A DNA stretch of 64,000 bases from Cellvibrio zantedeschiae (GCF_014652535.1 NZ_BMYZ01000001.1:62001-126000), one strand, 5' to 3'. Positions 18,201 to 27,172 are shown, counted from the stretch's first letter. Notes: generated by a model from the letters alone, not told the origin. Numbers and translations are program-made.

Positions 18201-19644
18201 GATTTTGAAAATAAGCAAAAGCAGCCCGCTGTTTAGCCTGACAACGGCAGCCGATGTTATGGACCGTGTTGGTTTCCACGATGGCGGTACTACCCAAAAA
18301 TCGAACTTGATCGTGATGAGTATTGATGATGGCGCAGGCAAGGTAACGGGTACCCAAACCAACCGTGCAGACCTTGATCCTAAAGTCGATGCAATTGTGG
18401 TGATCTTTAACGGCTCTGCCACGGCGATTACGCAAAAAGTACTGACTTCTGCGGGCTTTGTATTGCACAGCATCCAAAAAACCTCTGTGGATGATACAAC
18501 TCGCACCGCAAGCTTTACCGAAGGGACAGGTGGCGGCAGCTTTACGGTGCCGGCTTATACCGCTGCAGTATTCGTTAAACCGCAATCAGGCGCGCAAGGT
18601 GCAGGTCTTTCTGCGACTGCGACCTCAGGCTATGAGCCACCGGTTCCCTACGGGGATACCGCCCTTTATGTGCGCGGTAGCGTATCTCCTGCCGGTTGGG
18701 ATGCAACGGCTGCTAACCGCATGAAGTACGAAGGCAACGGCATTTACTCTGTGGTTCTGGATGTTCCGGCAGGCACTAACGCATTTAAAGTGGCTGAAGC
18801 TAACTGGAGCTTGCCAAACCTGGGTTCAAACCAGGCGGTAACGGTTGGTACTCCTGTGACCTTGACCCAAGGCTCGAACGATAACCTCAATCTCACTGTG
18901 GCTACGGCTGGCAAATACCGCTTCGAACTGAATGCACTGCAAAGCACCACGGCGCCAATTTTGACGGTGACTAACCCGGACACCTTTGGTGCCACTGCGG
19001 TTTACCTGCGCGGCACTGTATCGGCTACAGGTTGGGATGCAGCAGCAGGTAATCGCCTGGTTTACGAAGGCAACAGTATTTATGCCTTGAAACTAGATCT
19101 TGCTGCGGGTGACTACGTGTTCAAAGTGGCTTCGTCAGATTGGAGCACCTTCAATCTGGGTAACGCCTCTGCGGTTACCTTGGGTGCTGAGCTGCCCATT
19201 ATTCAAGGCAGCAACGACAACATCCCAATTCACATCACCAAAGCGGGCAGCTACCGTTTTGAAGTGAACACGCGTAAACCTGATGCTCCAGTGGTTAAGG
19301 TTTACCAGGATGACTTGTTCAAAGACACGCCCATCTATGCACGCGGCACAGTGTCTAGCGCAGGTTGGGATGCAACCAGCGCTAACAAGTTCAGCTACAA
19401 GGGGGCAGGTCTGTACACCTTGGGGTTAAACATTGCTGCTGGTAATTACATGTTCAAAATCGCTGAAACCAACTGGTCGAACCCGAACCTGGGTGCGCCC
19501 TCCGCAACCCTGGGTGTACCAACGGATTTGGTTCAAGGTTCAAACGACAACATTGCTTTGAGTATCCCAACGACAGGTGATTATGTTTTCACCGTGGATA
19601 CCACCAAAGCGGATGCAATTACTGTGACTGTGGATTCGAAATAG
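15298..19644 (+). CDS. Pullulanase-type GH13 debranching lipoprotein with three C-terminal repeat modules
   Basis: 1448 residues from ATG 15298, chosen for the ribosome site about 10 bases upstream and because it begins a clean lipoprotein signal (LAGC then GG). An upstream GTG at 15181 would put 39 unrelated residues before it. Order: Cys/Pro-rich linker; N-terminal pullulanase-associated (CBM41-like) module with VIYFNKEDKNFAGYTLYTW; beta modules; the barrel with DVVYPHM, nucleophile D726 in GFRFD, acid/base E755 in FYAEAW and D850 in EKHDNE; a pullulanase C domain; then three ~111-residue repeats. It should cleave alpha-1,6 bonds of pullulan or branched maltodextrins at the outer-membrane surface. 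The neighbouring TonB receptor would import products. Confidence 0.92.
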   Translation: MFNYRKTLGIFALVCTIASLAGCGGASGTGSDTTPIKTCGNFQIVLADGSCGAPPPPPPCADGFIRATPDSACVKSDFKLPTMPAKVADDEAVIYFNKEDKNFAGYTLYTWQSCSPTWLKPSSGWTDESQVIQGVSEAEQDPIYGAYFVVKLAPGGTCGNFIIRSAGQARQTNDLTIGTATTGSPFDRRYFVIADPSDLRNSRVSALPICINDVCAKFEEPKLAISNIAAHWIDASTILWDREVSNVKLYSANDGGKISANKDGSVANGTVVASLSATSINDAQRALVPHLRNYRAYSLNLTADVIKGLLKKELVIVGQTSTGNLVGTRLQTAQILDALYTAGANDANEAKLGVSYTGGNVSASVWAPTATKVELRVYGNDLVIESTKDMTENKTTGIWTYSAAKAELDRKFYRFRVTVFNAFTNKTEVLETTDPESVSLSTNGLHSQFVNLNDSDLKPAGWDGQVVPEVSAPETMSIYETHVRDFSANDQSTPVEHRGKYLAFTDTNAAPVKHLKALADAGLTHVHLLPIADGSSISEDPATQINLDSYVFELCAAQSPRDSAIVCNGVEKPNATLRSVLQKYAGDSTKQRAVIDALRDFDAFNWNYDPEHFNAPDGSYATNAKGVTRILETRAMNLALHNLGLRVVYDVVYPHMAAAGVKTANSTFDKIVPGYYFRQNAISGAVETQTNAGPDTATEHVMAAKFVSDSLVQWASAYKVDGFRFDQSGYMPKSVLVNAYSAVKAVDPDNYFYAEAWTGGSSSGDRIAERASQVPLAGTGIGTFNDVIRNPLRELALVNGGALDRVRAGLAGNLADFRILSKSGKTVKASTVGAYNLDPQEAINYVEKHDNETLWDWMHRPNALPANTTVENRVRIHDMTLAVPLLSQGVPFIQAGSDILRSKSMSSNSYNAGDWFNVLDFTKQTNNWKVGLPPASDTSDANILLAFADEQSKPTPALIQKSSDVFNEILKISKSSPLFSLTTAADVMDRVGFHDGGTTQKSNLIVMSIDDGAGKVTGTQTNRADLDPKVDAIVVIFNGSATAITQKVLTSAGFVLHSIQKTSVDDTTRTASFTEGTGGGSFTVPAYTAAVFVKPQSGAQGAGLSATATSGYEPPVPYGDTALYVRGSVSPAGWDATAANRMKYEGNGIYSVVLDVPAGTNAFKVAEANWSLPNLGSNQAVTVGTPVTLTQGSNDNLNLTVATAGKYRFELNALQSTTAPILTVTNPDTFGATAVYLRGTVSATGWDAAAGNRLVYEGNSIYALKLDLAAGDYVFKVASSDWSTFNLGNASAVTLGAELPIIQGSNDNIPIHITKAGSYRFEVNTRKPDAPVVKVYQDDLFKDTPIYARGTVSSAGWDATSANKFSYKGAGLYTLGLNIAAGNYMFKIAETNWSNPNLGAPSATLGVPTDLVQGSNDNIALSIPTTGDYVFTVDTTKADAITVTVDSK
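18655..19641 (+). repeat. Three tandem ~111-residue starch-binding-like modules in the pullulanase
   Basis: Repeat starts are at 18655, 18991 and 19324 (spacing 336 and 333 bases). Each has the plan xxYxRGxVSxxGWDAxxxN, then AGxxxFKxAxxxWS, NLG, and QGSNDN followed by GxYxFxxxT. Conserved Trp and Tyr residues suggest sugar stacking. Protein-level similarity exceeds DNA similarity, so these are old duplications. Confidence 0.85.
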
Positions 19645-19652
19645 ACCCCCTC

Positions 19653-19686
19653 CCAATCCTTTCCCGAAGACTCGGGAAGGGATTGG
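19653..19686. other. Long intercistronic hairpin without T-run
   Basis: CCAATCCTTTCCCGA pairs with TCGGGAAGGGATTGG (one G-T pair) around a 4-base loop, 9 bases after the pullulanase stop and 51 before the TonB receptor start. No poly-T follows, so it is more likely an mRNA-stability element or partial attenuator than a full terminator. Confidence 0.6.
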
Positions 19687-19736
19687 TTAACGAGGTTCGA
19701 ACAACAAAAACTAAATGACTAGTCGAGATTAAGCAG

Positions 19737-22673
19737 ATGAAAAATTTTAATGTAAAACCGCTGGGAGTTGTCATCTCCGGGTTGTTAATGGCAGCGACCA
19801 CCCAATCGGTGCTCGCGCAAGATGCAGACAAAAAAGCGATAGAAGAAGCTGATGAAGTCATCATTACTGGCTTCCGCGCATCCATCGCCAATTCGATCGA
19901 AATGAAGCGCAACGCCGACACTATTGTGCAAGCGATTTCGGCGGAAGATATCGGCGGCTTGCCAGATAAATCTATCGCAGAATCACTCAGCCGCTTGCCC
20001 GGTATTACCGTCACCCGTTCAAGCGGCCAGGCCGGTACTATCCAGGTGCGCGGTATGGGCGAGGGCTACGTGTTCTCCACATTAAATGGTCGCGAACAGG
20101 TATCGCCGAACGGCAGCCGCGCCATGGAGTTCAGTCAGTTTCCATCAGAATTAATTAACTCTGTTGAAGTTTACATGTCTCCCAAAGCTTCGCTGATTGA
20201 GGGTGGTATTGCAGGTACTGTAGAGCTTAAAACCATCAATCCCCTGAAGATGAAAGATGACCAAAGCATACAGATTGGCGTGCGCGGCAACTACAACGAC
20301 AAAGCCGATGAGCTTTATGAAGTTGAGCCATACGGCAAACGTTTCTCTTTATCTTTCTCTAAAAAATTGTTGGATAACACTTTGGGCGTGAGCTTGGGTT
20401 ATGCAAAATTATTGCAACCTAACGCCGCATCCCAAATTGAAAACGACAACTATTCCAGACCTGCGCTAACAGTGGATGGAAAAGACGTTTATGCACCAGA
20501 GAGTTTTTTTGTAAAACAAAAAGGTGGTGAAGATGATCGCGATGGCTACATGGCCACCGTAGACTTTGAACCCAACGAACATCTTGCCATTGAAGCAGAC
20601 GCTTTTTACTCCAAATTTAAATCGCAAAGTGATGAACGCGGTATTCGTGTGCAAGGCTTCAGAAATATGAATGTCTACAACACGACTTACTTCGACGACA
20701 TCTACATGACTGGCGGTACTTTTGTTGGCAGAAAAAATTCCCAGACAATCGATTTCAAAGTTGAGAACAACGATACCACGACCGATTACGATATTTTCTC
20801 TGGCGGTTTTAACGCTAAATGGTCTGAAGATAAATGGAACATCGCGGCCGATCTTTCGCATTCAGAAGCGTCAGGTTTATTTAGAAATTCTCTGTCGCGT
20901 TCATTTCTTTATAAAAAAGGCCCGGTGGATTCTGCGCATCCTGATGGCTGGTATCGTGACGATGACCAGCAAGCGGCCTTTGCGCTTAACGGCATCAATA
21001 TTCCCAAGTTCAGTTTGAATCGCGATTACACCAATACGGCGACACTGCGCATGGGCCAATATGAAGAATATCCCTATATCAACGAAGACAAAATTGACGC
21101 TGCGCGTATCGATGGAAAATATGAATTGGATACACCGGTCATAGTGTCCATTGAAGCAGGCGTGCGCGTTGCGAAACGTAATCACAAACAATCGCGTAAT
21201 GTGTTTGTGTATGGCGACGGTGCTGGTGGTCGTATCACCACGGATTATTCATTGCCAATCACTGATGCAAATTCTGATGTTGTGAATTGGAAAGGTGATT
21301 TCTCTAACATGCCGTCGTTTCTTGCAATCGACAGCCGTTCCATTATCGAACAAGCCTACAAAAATAATTTGGTGTTGATGAGCCGCACTAAATACACCGG
21401 CCCCAATACACCAGAAATTGCCAACCCTGATGCCTTTGATGCAAATGGCAACCCGAAACCGCGTTCAATTGTTGCGGGTGCGCGCTGGGGCGAGGGGCGT
21501 TCCTGGTCCATGACTGAGCAGGCGGATATTCAAGAAGATGTAAATTCTTTTTACATTCAAGCGAATATCAACACCACTCTGTGGGACAGGGACTTAACGG
21601 GTAATATCGGTTTCCGCCGTATTGATACCGAACAATCCAACATGGCATTTGTGAATGTTAACGGCGACACCAGCAAAGGCGCAGTTGAAATTTGCGATGA
21701 CGTAGGTGATTGCCGTTCAGATTTGGCGTTAACACGCATCGGTGTTGAGTACAGCAATAATTTGCCGTCACTGAATTTGAACTATCACCTTGCTGAAAAC
21801 GATCAATTGCGTTTGGCATTAGCACGTGTATTGTCGCGCGCGCCCATCAATCGTCTTGCAAACTTTAACCAAGGAAGTATCGATGCCAATAACCCGAATG
21901 GCCCGACTTACAACTACGGTAGCAACAGCTCGCCAACCTTGAAGCCGTTCCTTGCAGACCAAATCGATATTTCTTACGAACACTACATGCCAGATACCAA
22001 TGGTTCATTCTCCATTGCGGCTTACCATCGTGAAATTAAATCCTTCATTCAAGATGCATCTATCGAGAATTTTGATTTCGCTGCAAATGGTTTCCCCATT
22101 CCAGAAACTTTCCCCGTCGTGGAAGGTGGTTTGGTCGTGGATAAACCCGTGCGCAACGGAACCTACACTTTCTCAACCAATAATGCTGAAGGTGGATATA
22201 TTCGCGGTTTGGAAATTTCCTATACGCAAACCTTTAACTGGTTACCGGGGCTTTTCAAAGGCTTGGGCGTATCGGGTAGTATCTCTAAAGTAGACAGTAA
22301 AATTACTACCGTGAGCACCCTGGATCCCAACAATCCAGATAGTAATTTGCCGTTCTCCGGTTTGGTGGAAGATTCCGGCAACATTACTATTTTCTACAGC
22401 TACGAAAATTTCGAAACCCGTTTATCGACAACGCACCAGGGCTCTTTCGTGGGTGAAGCTTTAAACATCGCCCGTGCGCCAGTAATTTATGCTGCTGAAA
22501 CCGTTATGGATTTCCAGGCAAGCTACAAATTCGATAACGGAATCAATATGATTTTCTCGGTAAGTAACCTTACTGATGAACCAAACCGCAGTTACAGCCT
22601 CAGCGAAGAATTGCCACGCCGTTTAAACTGGTTCGGCAGAACCTTCTCACTGGGTGCAAACTACAAGTTCTAA
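19737..22673 (+). CDS. TonB-dependent receptor, probable maltodextrin transporter
   Basis: 978 residues with a signal peptide (cleaved after SVLAQ, about residue 27). The plug domain starts with a TonB-box-like DEVIITGFRASI and continues with EDIGGLPDKSIAESLSRLPG and QVRGM, typical of the large carbohydrate-type TonB receptors of Cellvibrio, Caulobacter and Xanthomonas. The barrel ends in SNLTDEPN and a terminal NYKF. It would carry oligosaccharides across the outer membrane using TonB energy. Location just after a surface pullulanase is the basis for proposing maltodextrins or pullulan fragments as substrate. That substrate is inference. Confidence 0.9.
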   Translation: MKNFNVKPLGVVISGLLMAATTQSVLAQDADKKAIEEADEVIITGFRASIANSIEMKRNADTIVQAISAEDIGGLPDKSIAESLSRLPGITVTRSSGQAGTIQVRGMGEGYVFSTLNGREQVSPNGSRAMEFSQFPSELINSVEVYMSPKASLIEGGIAGTVELKTINPLKMKDDQSIQIGVRGNYNDKADELYEVEPYGKRFSLSFSKKLLDNTLGVSLGYAKLLQPNAASQIENDNYSRPALTVDGKDVYAPESFFVKQKGGEDDRDGYMATVDFEPNEHLAIEADAFYSKFKSQSDERGIRVQGFRNMNVYNTTYFDDIYMTGGTFVGRKNSQTIDFKVENNDTTTDYDIFSGGFNAKWSEDKWNIAADLSHSEASGLFRNSLSRSFLYKKGPVDSAHPDGWYRDDDQQAAFALNGINIPKFSLNRDYTNTATLRMGQYEEYPYINEDKIDAARIDGKYELDTPVIVSIEAGVRVAKRNHKQSRNVFVYGDGAGGRITTDYSLPITDANSDVVNWKGDFSNMPSFLAIDSRSIIEQAYKNNLVLMSRTKYTGPNTPEIANPDAFDANGNPKPRSIVAGARWGEGRSWSMTEQADIQEDVNSFYIQANINTTLWDRDLTGNIGFRRIDTEQSNMAFVNVNGDTSKGAVEICDDVGDCRSDLALTRIGVEYSNNLPSLNLNYHLAENDQLRLALARVLSRAPINRLANFNQGSIDANNPNGPTYNYGSNSSPTLKPFLADQIDISYEHYMPDTNGSFSIAAYHREIKSFIQDASIENFDFAANGFPIPETFPVVEGGLVVDKPVRNGTYTFSTNNAEGGYIRGLEISYTQTFNWLPGLFKGLGVSGSISKVDSKITTVSTLDPNNPDSNLPFSGLVEDSGNITIFYSYENFETRLSTTHQGSFVGEALNIARAPVIYAAETVMDFQASYKFDNGINMIFSVSNLTDEPNRSYSLSEELPRRLNWFGRTFSLGANYKF

Positions 22674-22686
22674 TTTTAAGTAAGAT

Positions 22687-22720
22687 AAAAAAACCGCGCA
22701 CTTGTTGCGCGGTTTTTTTT
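22687..22720. terminator. Terminator after the TonB receptor
   Basis: AAAACCGCGCA and TGCGCGGTTTT form an 11-bp stem with CTTGT-like loop and eight T following, serving also the convergent lipoprotein gene at 22736. Confidence 0.9.
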
Positions 22721-22735
22721 ATGAAGAAACACACT

Positions 22736-23656
22736 TTATTTTTTTGCCGCCTCTGGTTTCGGTAGACCAATAGTTCCATTGATACTGATTACATTTTTAT
22801 TCTCTTCTTTTTTCTCCTTTTTTTCAGATGCGGAAGTTATAGGTTCGCGTGTAAATGCATACTTTGTAGTATCGAAATCTAATTCTTTTAGTGGACCAGT
22901 TGGGCGAGACTTTAGCGCTTCAGTGAAAGTATGAATGTAGCCAGTCTCAATTATGTTTAAGGACAGATCCCAAACTACGCTTGTGGTGTTACCTCCACCG
23001 CTTTCAGCAACTAGCGCTTCGGTGCTACTACCTACAAATCGTTTTGTTAAATATTCTTTAAGGGGAATGAGTGATGTGATTGCTTCAGAAAGATGGGTGT
23101 CAGGAGCGGCGGTTACTTTTGATAATGTTCCATCTGCCGCTAACTCCTGAGTCAGTGAGTTTGACCCGAACCAGGGTAAGGGAGCGTTTAAATAATAAGG
23201 TTTTTCGGTGTCGACAATAGATTCAGTGCTTATAAAATTTGCGATCAACTCCGGCTTTACTTGCGTGATATCAGCTTTTTCCTGGAGAGCTACAAATTCA
23301 CTAGTGACTTTCGCCGTGTCCTCGAAACTATTGGGGTCAGCTTCTAGAATTAATTTCTTGATAGATGTTAATTTAATAAGTTCAGTTTTTGGTATCTCAA
23401 CTTCATAAATCTGTTCGTTTGAGGGTTTTGCATTTGTGGCATCAGTCTTATAAGTAATTGTTAAGGTTGCCTTTAGCCAGGTTGTTGAATATTTGCTGTT
23501 GTGTGTATAAATATTCTTTTTTACATAGAAGGGAATTCCTCCTACAGATTTATAAGTTGTAACTTCATTTTCGATTTTAGCTTCGCGAACCCATACAGTA
23601 TTTGTGCATGAGCTTAGTAGGATTGGAATAAGTAGTAAAATTATTTTCGGTTTCAT
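22736..23656 (-). CDS. Hypothetical lipoprotein
   Basis: 306 residues. The signal peptide ends in LLSSC (C17), a lipobox. The mature part is mixed alpha/beta with many Lys, Thr and Glu residues, two long predicted amphipathic stretches (EKADITQVKPELIANFIS and a following region) and a Lys/Glu-rich segment near the C terminus (SEKKEKKEENK). No catalytic motif or named domain is recognised. AAGGAAA precedes ATG 23656. It may be a periplasm-facing structural or stress lipoprotein; that is a guess. Confidence 0.65.
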   Translation of the reverse strand: MKPKIILLLIPILLSSCTNTVWVREAKIENEVTTYKSVGGIPFYVKKNIYTHNSKYSTTWLKATLTITYKTDATNAKPSNEQIYEVEIPKTELIKLTSIKKLILEADPNSFEDTAKVTSEFVALQEKADITQVKPELIANFISTESIVDTEKPYYLNAPLPWFGSNSLTQELAADGTLSKVTAAPDTHLSEAITSLIPLKEYLTKRFVGSSTEALVAESGGGNTTSVVWDLSLNIIETGYIHTFTEALKSRPTGPLKELDFDTTKYAFTREPITSASEKKEKKEENKNVISINGTIGLPKPEAAKK

Positions 23657-23864
23657 AGAAATTTCCTTATGCAGTGGATGTGTGTGGAAAACAATAAAGC
23701 GAAAGCCAATCTATGCTTCAGGTGCATGTTTTTCTATTACATCTAATAACACATATGAATAATGGATAATTAGTAAAAACGGTGATTTCGAAAAAGTTAA
23801 CTGGAAATTCAACGTGCTAAGTTGTTATCCTGATAGCCAATTACTTTTTTATTCAGAAATTTAT

Positions 23865-24329
23865 ATGGCTATCGAAATCGAACGTAAATTTTTAGTTGTT
23901 AATGACAGTTGGCGCAGTGCTATTGCTGTTTACTTTTGCCAGGGATATTTGAATCGCAGTAAAGAGCGTACTGTTCGAATTCGTGTCGCGGGAGATCAAG
24001 GTTTCCTTACCATAAAAGGCGCAAGCAAAGGCGCAAGCCGCACTGAATTTGAATACGAAATTCCTCTGGCCGATGCCAAACAAATGCTCGCTTTATGCGA
24101 TGGCCCTTTAATTGAAAAGTATCGCCGGAAAATTTCCTTCGCGGGTATGTTGTGGGAAGTTGATGAGTTCCTTGGTGATAACCAAGGCTTGGTCGTTGCA
24201 GAAATTGAGTTGGAGTCTGAGGAGCAAGCCTTTGAAAAACCTGATTGGCTGGGTGAAGAGGTGACTCAGGACGTTCGTTACTACAATTCCAACCTATCGG
24301 TTAATCCCTTCAAAAGCTGGGCAGTTTAG
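23865..24329 (+). CDS. CYTH-domain protein (triphosphate tunnel metalloenzyme)
   Basis: 154 residues from ATG 23865; an in-frame ATG at 23814 would add 17 residues that precede the conserved N terminus. The start MAIEIERKFLV carries the EIERKFLV signature (ExExK) of the CYTH superfamily. Further landmarks fit the tunnel fold: RTVRIRVAG, a TIKG segment, EFEYEIPL, EKYRRKI, WEVDEFLG and VAEIELESE. The single-domain length matches bacterial class members that hydrolyse inorganic tripolyphosphate with a divalent metal; adenylate cyclase activity is an alternative known in the superfamily. Cytoplasmic; no operon partner seen. Confidence 0.88.
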   Translation: MAIEIERKFLVVNDSWRSAIAVYFCQGYLNRSKERTVRIRVAGDQGFLTIKGASKGASRTEFEYEIPLADAKQMLALCDGPLIEKYRRKISFAGMLWEVDEFLGDNQGLVVAEIELESEEQAFEKPDWLGEEVTQDVRYYNSNLSVNPFKSWAV

Positions 24330-24471
24330 AGGGTATTTCAAAGCTCATTGCTATCTGATGTTTAATAGAAAATAACAATTAGACCCATTTCTTTAATTGT
24401 CTTTATCTCTTCGATCCATTTGCCTAGTATAAATCCTGAAACAAGCCTTTGGATTCGATGAGGACAGGATT

Positions 24472-24681
24472 ATGGCTAAGACAATGACATTTGCGACCTT
24501 ACACTTTGGTGTGGCTTTCACCGTGGGCTATGCCTTAACGGGTAGCGCTCTGGTAGGCGGAACCATAGCTTTAGTCGAGCCGGCAATTAATACAGTGGTA
24601 TTTTTCTTTCACGAAAAGGCATGGCTCAAAATTGATGAGCATAAAGCAGACTTGGTGGAGATTTTTGCGAATAGGGTGTGA
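24472..24681 (+). CDS. DUF2061-type small membrane protein
   Basis: 69 residues. Two hydrophobic segments (about 8-24 and 26-46) with FHEKAWLKI after the second, the pattern of DUF2061 proteins. ATG 24472 follows an AGGA site. The C-terminal 20 residues are charged and would be cytoplasmic. The family's function is unknown. Confidence 0.75.
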   Translation: MAKTMTFATLHFGVAFTVGYALTGSALVGGTIALVEPAINTVVFFFHEKAWLKIDEHKADLVEIFANRV

Positions 24682-24699
24682 GGCGGATTATTCCGCCTC
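24680..24699. terminator. Short hairpin covering two convergent stops
   Basis: GAGGCGGA and TCCGCCTC with a TTAT loop. It overlaps the last bases of the DUF2061 gene and of tatC. There is no T-run, so termination is uncertain. Confidence 0.35.
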
Positions 24700-25452
24700 T
24701 GCCTCAAGTTCCTGTTTCGCACGGCGCGTTTCAATGAACAGGCCTATATAAACCCCAATTTCAAACAATGCCCACATAGGAATGGCGAGTAAGCACTGGG
24801 AAGTGACATCGGGCGGGGTGAGAATCATACCTACCACAAAGCAACCCAAAATCACGTAAGGGCGTTTTTTAATGAGCGATTTGGCTGACATAACCCGCGC
24901 GTAAATCAATAGCACTGTGGCGACGGGAATTTCAAAAATAAATCCAAACGCAAAAAACATGTGCAACACAAAATCCAGATATTTTGTAATGTCGGTCATG
25001 GCCGTTACGCCTACCAAACCTGACTGCGTAGTGATTTTAAAAATCAGCGGAAAAATTAAAAAATACGCGAAAGCCATGCCTATATAAAACAACAAAACGC
25101 TGCTCACCAAAATGGGTAGCGCGATGCGTTTTTCATGTTTATATAAACCGGGCGCAACAAACGCCCAAATTTGGTAAAGAATGTAAGGAATCGCCAGCAC
25201 CAGGGCTACAAAAAAAGTCAGCTTCATTGGTGTTAATAAAGGCGATGTGATATCTGTTGCAATCATGCTGGCATTGGTGGGCAATAATTCCATTAGCGGT
25301 GCAGAAACAATCGCGTATATGTCATTGGCGAACTTGGCATAGAGTGCCAAAAACAACGCGAAGATGACGACTATAGTTCTCAGCAGGCGAGTGCGTAATT
25401 CAATCAGGTGATGAACCAGTGGTAGTTCTTTATCGTTTTCGGCCGATGTCAT
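24688..25452 (-). CDS. tatC: Sec-independent translocase TatC
   Basis: 254 residues, close to the usual 250-260, with six hydrophobic segments. The N terminus has the conserved [16 protein letters not shown] (TatC's HLxELRxR) and there is a later FLxAxP-like stretch [16 protein letters not shown]. It forms the receptor for twin-arginine signal peptides in the inner membrane with TatB. It overlaps tatB by 4 bases (ATGA), so translation is likely coupled. The C-terminal tail is charged and cytoplasmic. Confidence 0.96.
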   Translation of the reverse strand: MTSAENDKELPLVHHLIELRTRLLRTIVVIFALFLALYAKFANDIYAIVSAPLMELLPTNASMIATDITSPLLTPMKLTFFVALVLAIPYILYQIWAFVAPGLYKHEKRIALPILVSSVLLFYIGMAFAYFLIFPLIFKITTQSGLVGVTAMTDITKYLDFVLHMFFAFGFIFEIPVATVLLIYARVMSAKSLIKKRPYVILGCFVVGMILTPPDVTSQCLLAIPMWALFEIGVYIGLFIETRRAKQELEAEAE

Positions 25453-26003
25453 AGAGATGCTTTGTTACTGGTTTGAGCAGAATTATGTTCAGTGGTTGGA
25501 TGTTCGTTAGCAGTTTGCTTCGCAGCGGGTGTGTTTATTGCTGCAGTTGTATTTGCTGGAGCATTTGCAGAGGCGAGAACTTTTCCATCAGTTGTTTTTT
25601 TCTGCGCAGGTTCAAGCAAGTTTTCCAATTCCACATCTGCTTCTGGCAGTTCTGCTAAATTTTCTAACTGTTCTTCCATGTGCGAATGATAGGGCAAATC
25701 AGGTTCGCTTTTATATTCGATAGCAGTGGATTCAATAGTGTTTTGTGTCTCTGCAAAAACGCTGTCCATATCGCGGCGCGCTTGTTCCAGGTTGCGCATA
25801 ATTTCTTCGTTGTGCAATTGTCGACGAATATCATCCACACCAATTTGGCGTTCTATTTCTGAGCGTGTTTCGCGCAAGCTGCGTTTAAAGCGACCAACCC
25901 ACAGGCCCACAGTACGCACGGCTTCAGGCATACGTTCCGGGCCTATGACGAGGAGCGCAACAATCGCACAGACAATTAATTCAGAAAAACCAATATCAAA
26001 CAC
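25449..26003 (-). CDS. tatB: Sec-independent translocase TatB
   Basis: 184 residues. A short N-terminal transmembrane helix ([32 protein letters not shown]) with the family FxxGFxE start and the G-P-E/L hinge, followed by a long amphipathic helix ([21 protein letters not shown]) and a variable Ala/Thr/Glu-rich tail. TatB bridges substrate-bound TatC and TatA in the inner membrane. It lies between tatA and tatC in the usual order. Confidence 0.94.
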   Translation of the reverse strand: MFDIGFSELIVCAIVALLVIGPERMPEAVRTVGLWVGRFKRSLRETRSEIERQIGVDDIRRQLHNEEIMRNLEQARRDMDSVFAETQNTIESTAIEYKSEPDLPYHSHMEEQLENLAELPEADVELENLLEPAQKKTTDGKVLASANAPANTTAAINTPAAKQTANEHPTTEHNSAQTSNKASL

Positions 26004-26043
26004 GGGCTTTGCCTTTTTAAAACTACAGCTTAGCTATAGATAT

Positions 26044-26107
26044 CCGCTCATCCTGAGTTTGTCGAAGGATGAGCGATGTAGCCCTTCGACATGCTTAGTG
26101 TGAGCGG
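26044..26107. repeat. REP-like inverted repeat between tatA and tatB
   Basis: Two facing copies of a CCGCTCAnnCTnAGnnTGTCGAAGG-type unit, at 26044-26075 and (reverse) 26081-26107, form one long imperfect hairpin; the left copy is itself a smaller palindrome around TTTGT. This sequence type recurs in many gamma- and other proteobacterial genomes. Inside an operon it may tune tatA relative to tatBC mRNA. Confidence 0.7.
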
Positions 26108-26112
26108 AGTAA

Positions 26113-26373
26113 TTATTTTGGATCTTTATCGGTGGTCACTTTGTCTTTCTCTACCGAGCCTTCAATAATCTTGTGATCATCAGCCTGAAGTTTTTCCTGC
26201 TCTTTTTCTTTGTCGCCGTCACTCATGGCTTTTTTGAAACCCTTGATTGCGCCACCTAAATCACCGCCCAAATTGCGCAGGCGACTACCGCCAAAAATGA
26301 GCAATACGATAATCAGGATAATCAGGATTTGCATTGGGCTGCCAAAGTTACCGGCAAAAATGTGAGCTGTCAT
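26113..26373 (-). CDS. tatA: Sec-independent translocase TatA
   Basis: 86 residues. One N-terminal transmembrane helix ([26 protein letters not shown]), the [24 protein letters not shown] amphipathic segment with the TatA FG motif, and an acidic/Lys-rich tail. TatA polymers form the variable-size translocation pathway. Residue start at ATG 26373 with GAGG upstream. Confidence 0.94.
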   Translation of the reverse strand: MTAHIFAGNFGSPMQILIILIIVLLIFGGSRLRNLGGDLGGAIKGFKKAMSDGDKEKEQEKLQADDHKIIEGSVEKDKVTTDKDPK

Positions 26374-26393
26374 AAAACGCCTCGGTTAAAAAA

Positions 26394-26738
26394 TTAATGA
26401 TTGTTACTTGTGCGCGATGCTTTTTCATCGTGCCCTGAAATATTAAAACGACGAGCTAATTCATTGAGTACAGCATCGGCGTTTTCACCTAAATGGGAGA
26501 GCATCACCAAGCTGTGAAACCACAGATCAGCGGTTTCATAAATGACTTCCGTATTGTCGCCGCTGGCTTGTGCATCCTTCGCGGCTAAAATAGTTTCGGT
26601 GCATTCTTCACCGACCTTTTCCAAAATTTTATTTAAACCTTTTTTGTGCAAGCTGGCGACATATGAAGTCTCGGCGTCTGCAATTTGTTTGCGCGCTTCT
26701 AAAATATCGGTCAGTTGTTTGAGAATATCGTTGCTCAT
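26394..26738 (-). CDS. hisE: Phosphoribosyl-ATP diphosphatase HisE
   Basis: 114 residues. MazG-like all-alpha fold with the family stretch [22 protein letters not shown] (substrate/Mg-binding acidic residues) and [15 protein letters not shown]. It removes pyrophosphate from phosphoribosyl-ATP in step 2 of histidine synthesis. It follows hisI by 22 bases; the tat genes follow it, an arrangement common in pseudomonads and relatives. Confidence 0.95.
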   Translation of the reverse strand: MSNDILKQLTDILEARKQIADAETSYVASLHKKGLNKILEKVGEECTETILAAKDAQASGDNTEVIYETADLWFHSLVMLSHLGENADAVLNELARRFNISGHDEKASRTSNNH

Positions 26739-26760
26739 TGGGCTCTCTCTGTCGTCGCGC

Positions 26761-27150
26761 CTAGTAAATCTCGCTGGGGTCTTTTAGTACTGGCTCGACC
26801 ACTTGCCATTCGCCGTCATTAAACACGCGATAAAAACAGGATTCCCTGCCGGTGTGACAGGCAATACCGCCAATTTGTTCCACCATCAGCACTATGACAT
26901 CTTCATCGCAATCCAGCCGAATCTCTTGCACGTTTTGTACATGGTGCGAGGTTTCACCTTTGTGCCACAGCTTATTGCGCGAGCGCGAAAAGTATACCGC
27001 TTGCTTAAGCTTTGCGGTTGTTTCCAGCGCTTCGCGGTTCATCCACGCCATCATTAAAATGCGGCCGGTCTTGGCATCTTGCGCTATGGCGGGCACCAGG
27101 CCATCGCTGTTCCAGCGCACTTGATCTAACCAGGAAAGAGTTTCGGTCAT
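26761..27150 (-). CDS. hisI: Phosphoribosyl-AMP cyclohydrolase HisI
   Basis: 129 residues with the conserved [35 protein letters not shown], and the metal site CDEDVIVL...CHTGRESCF. The three cysteines and two acidic residues are in place for Zn/Mg. It opens the purine ring of phosphoribosyl-AMP (step 3 of histidine synthesis). First gene of hisI-hisE-tatABC on the minus strand. Confidence 0.96.
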   Translation of the reverse strand: MTETLSWLDQVRWNSDGLVPAIAQDAKTGRILMMAWMNREALETTAKLKQAVYFSRSRNKLWHKGETSHHVQNVQEIRLDCDEDVIVLMVEQIGGIACHTGRESCFYRVFNDGEWQVVEPVLKDPSEIY

Positions 27151-27172
27151 AATCTCAGGGTCACACTAAGGC

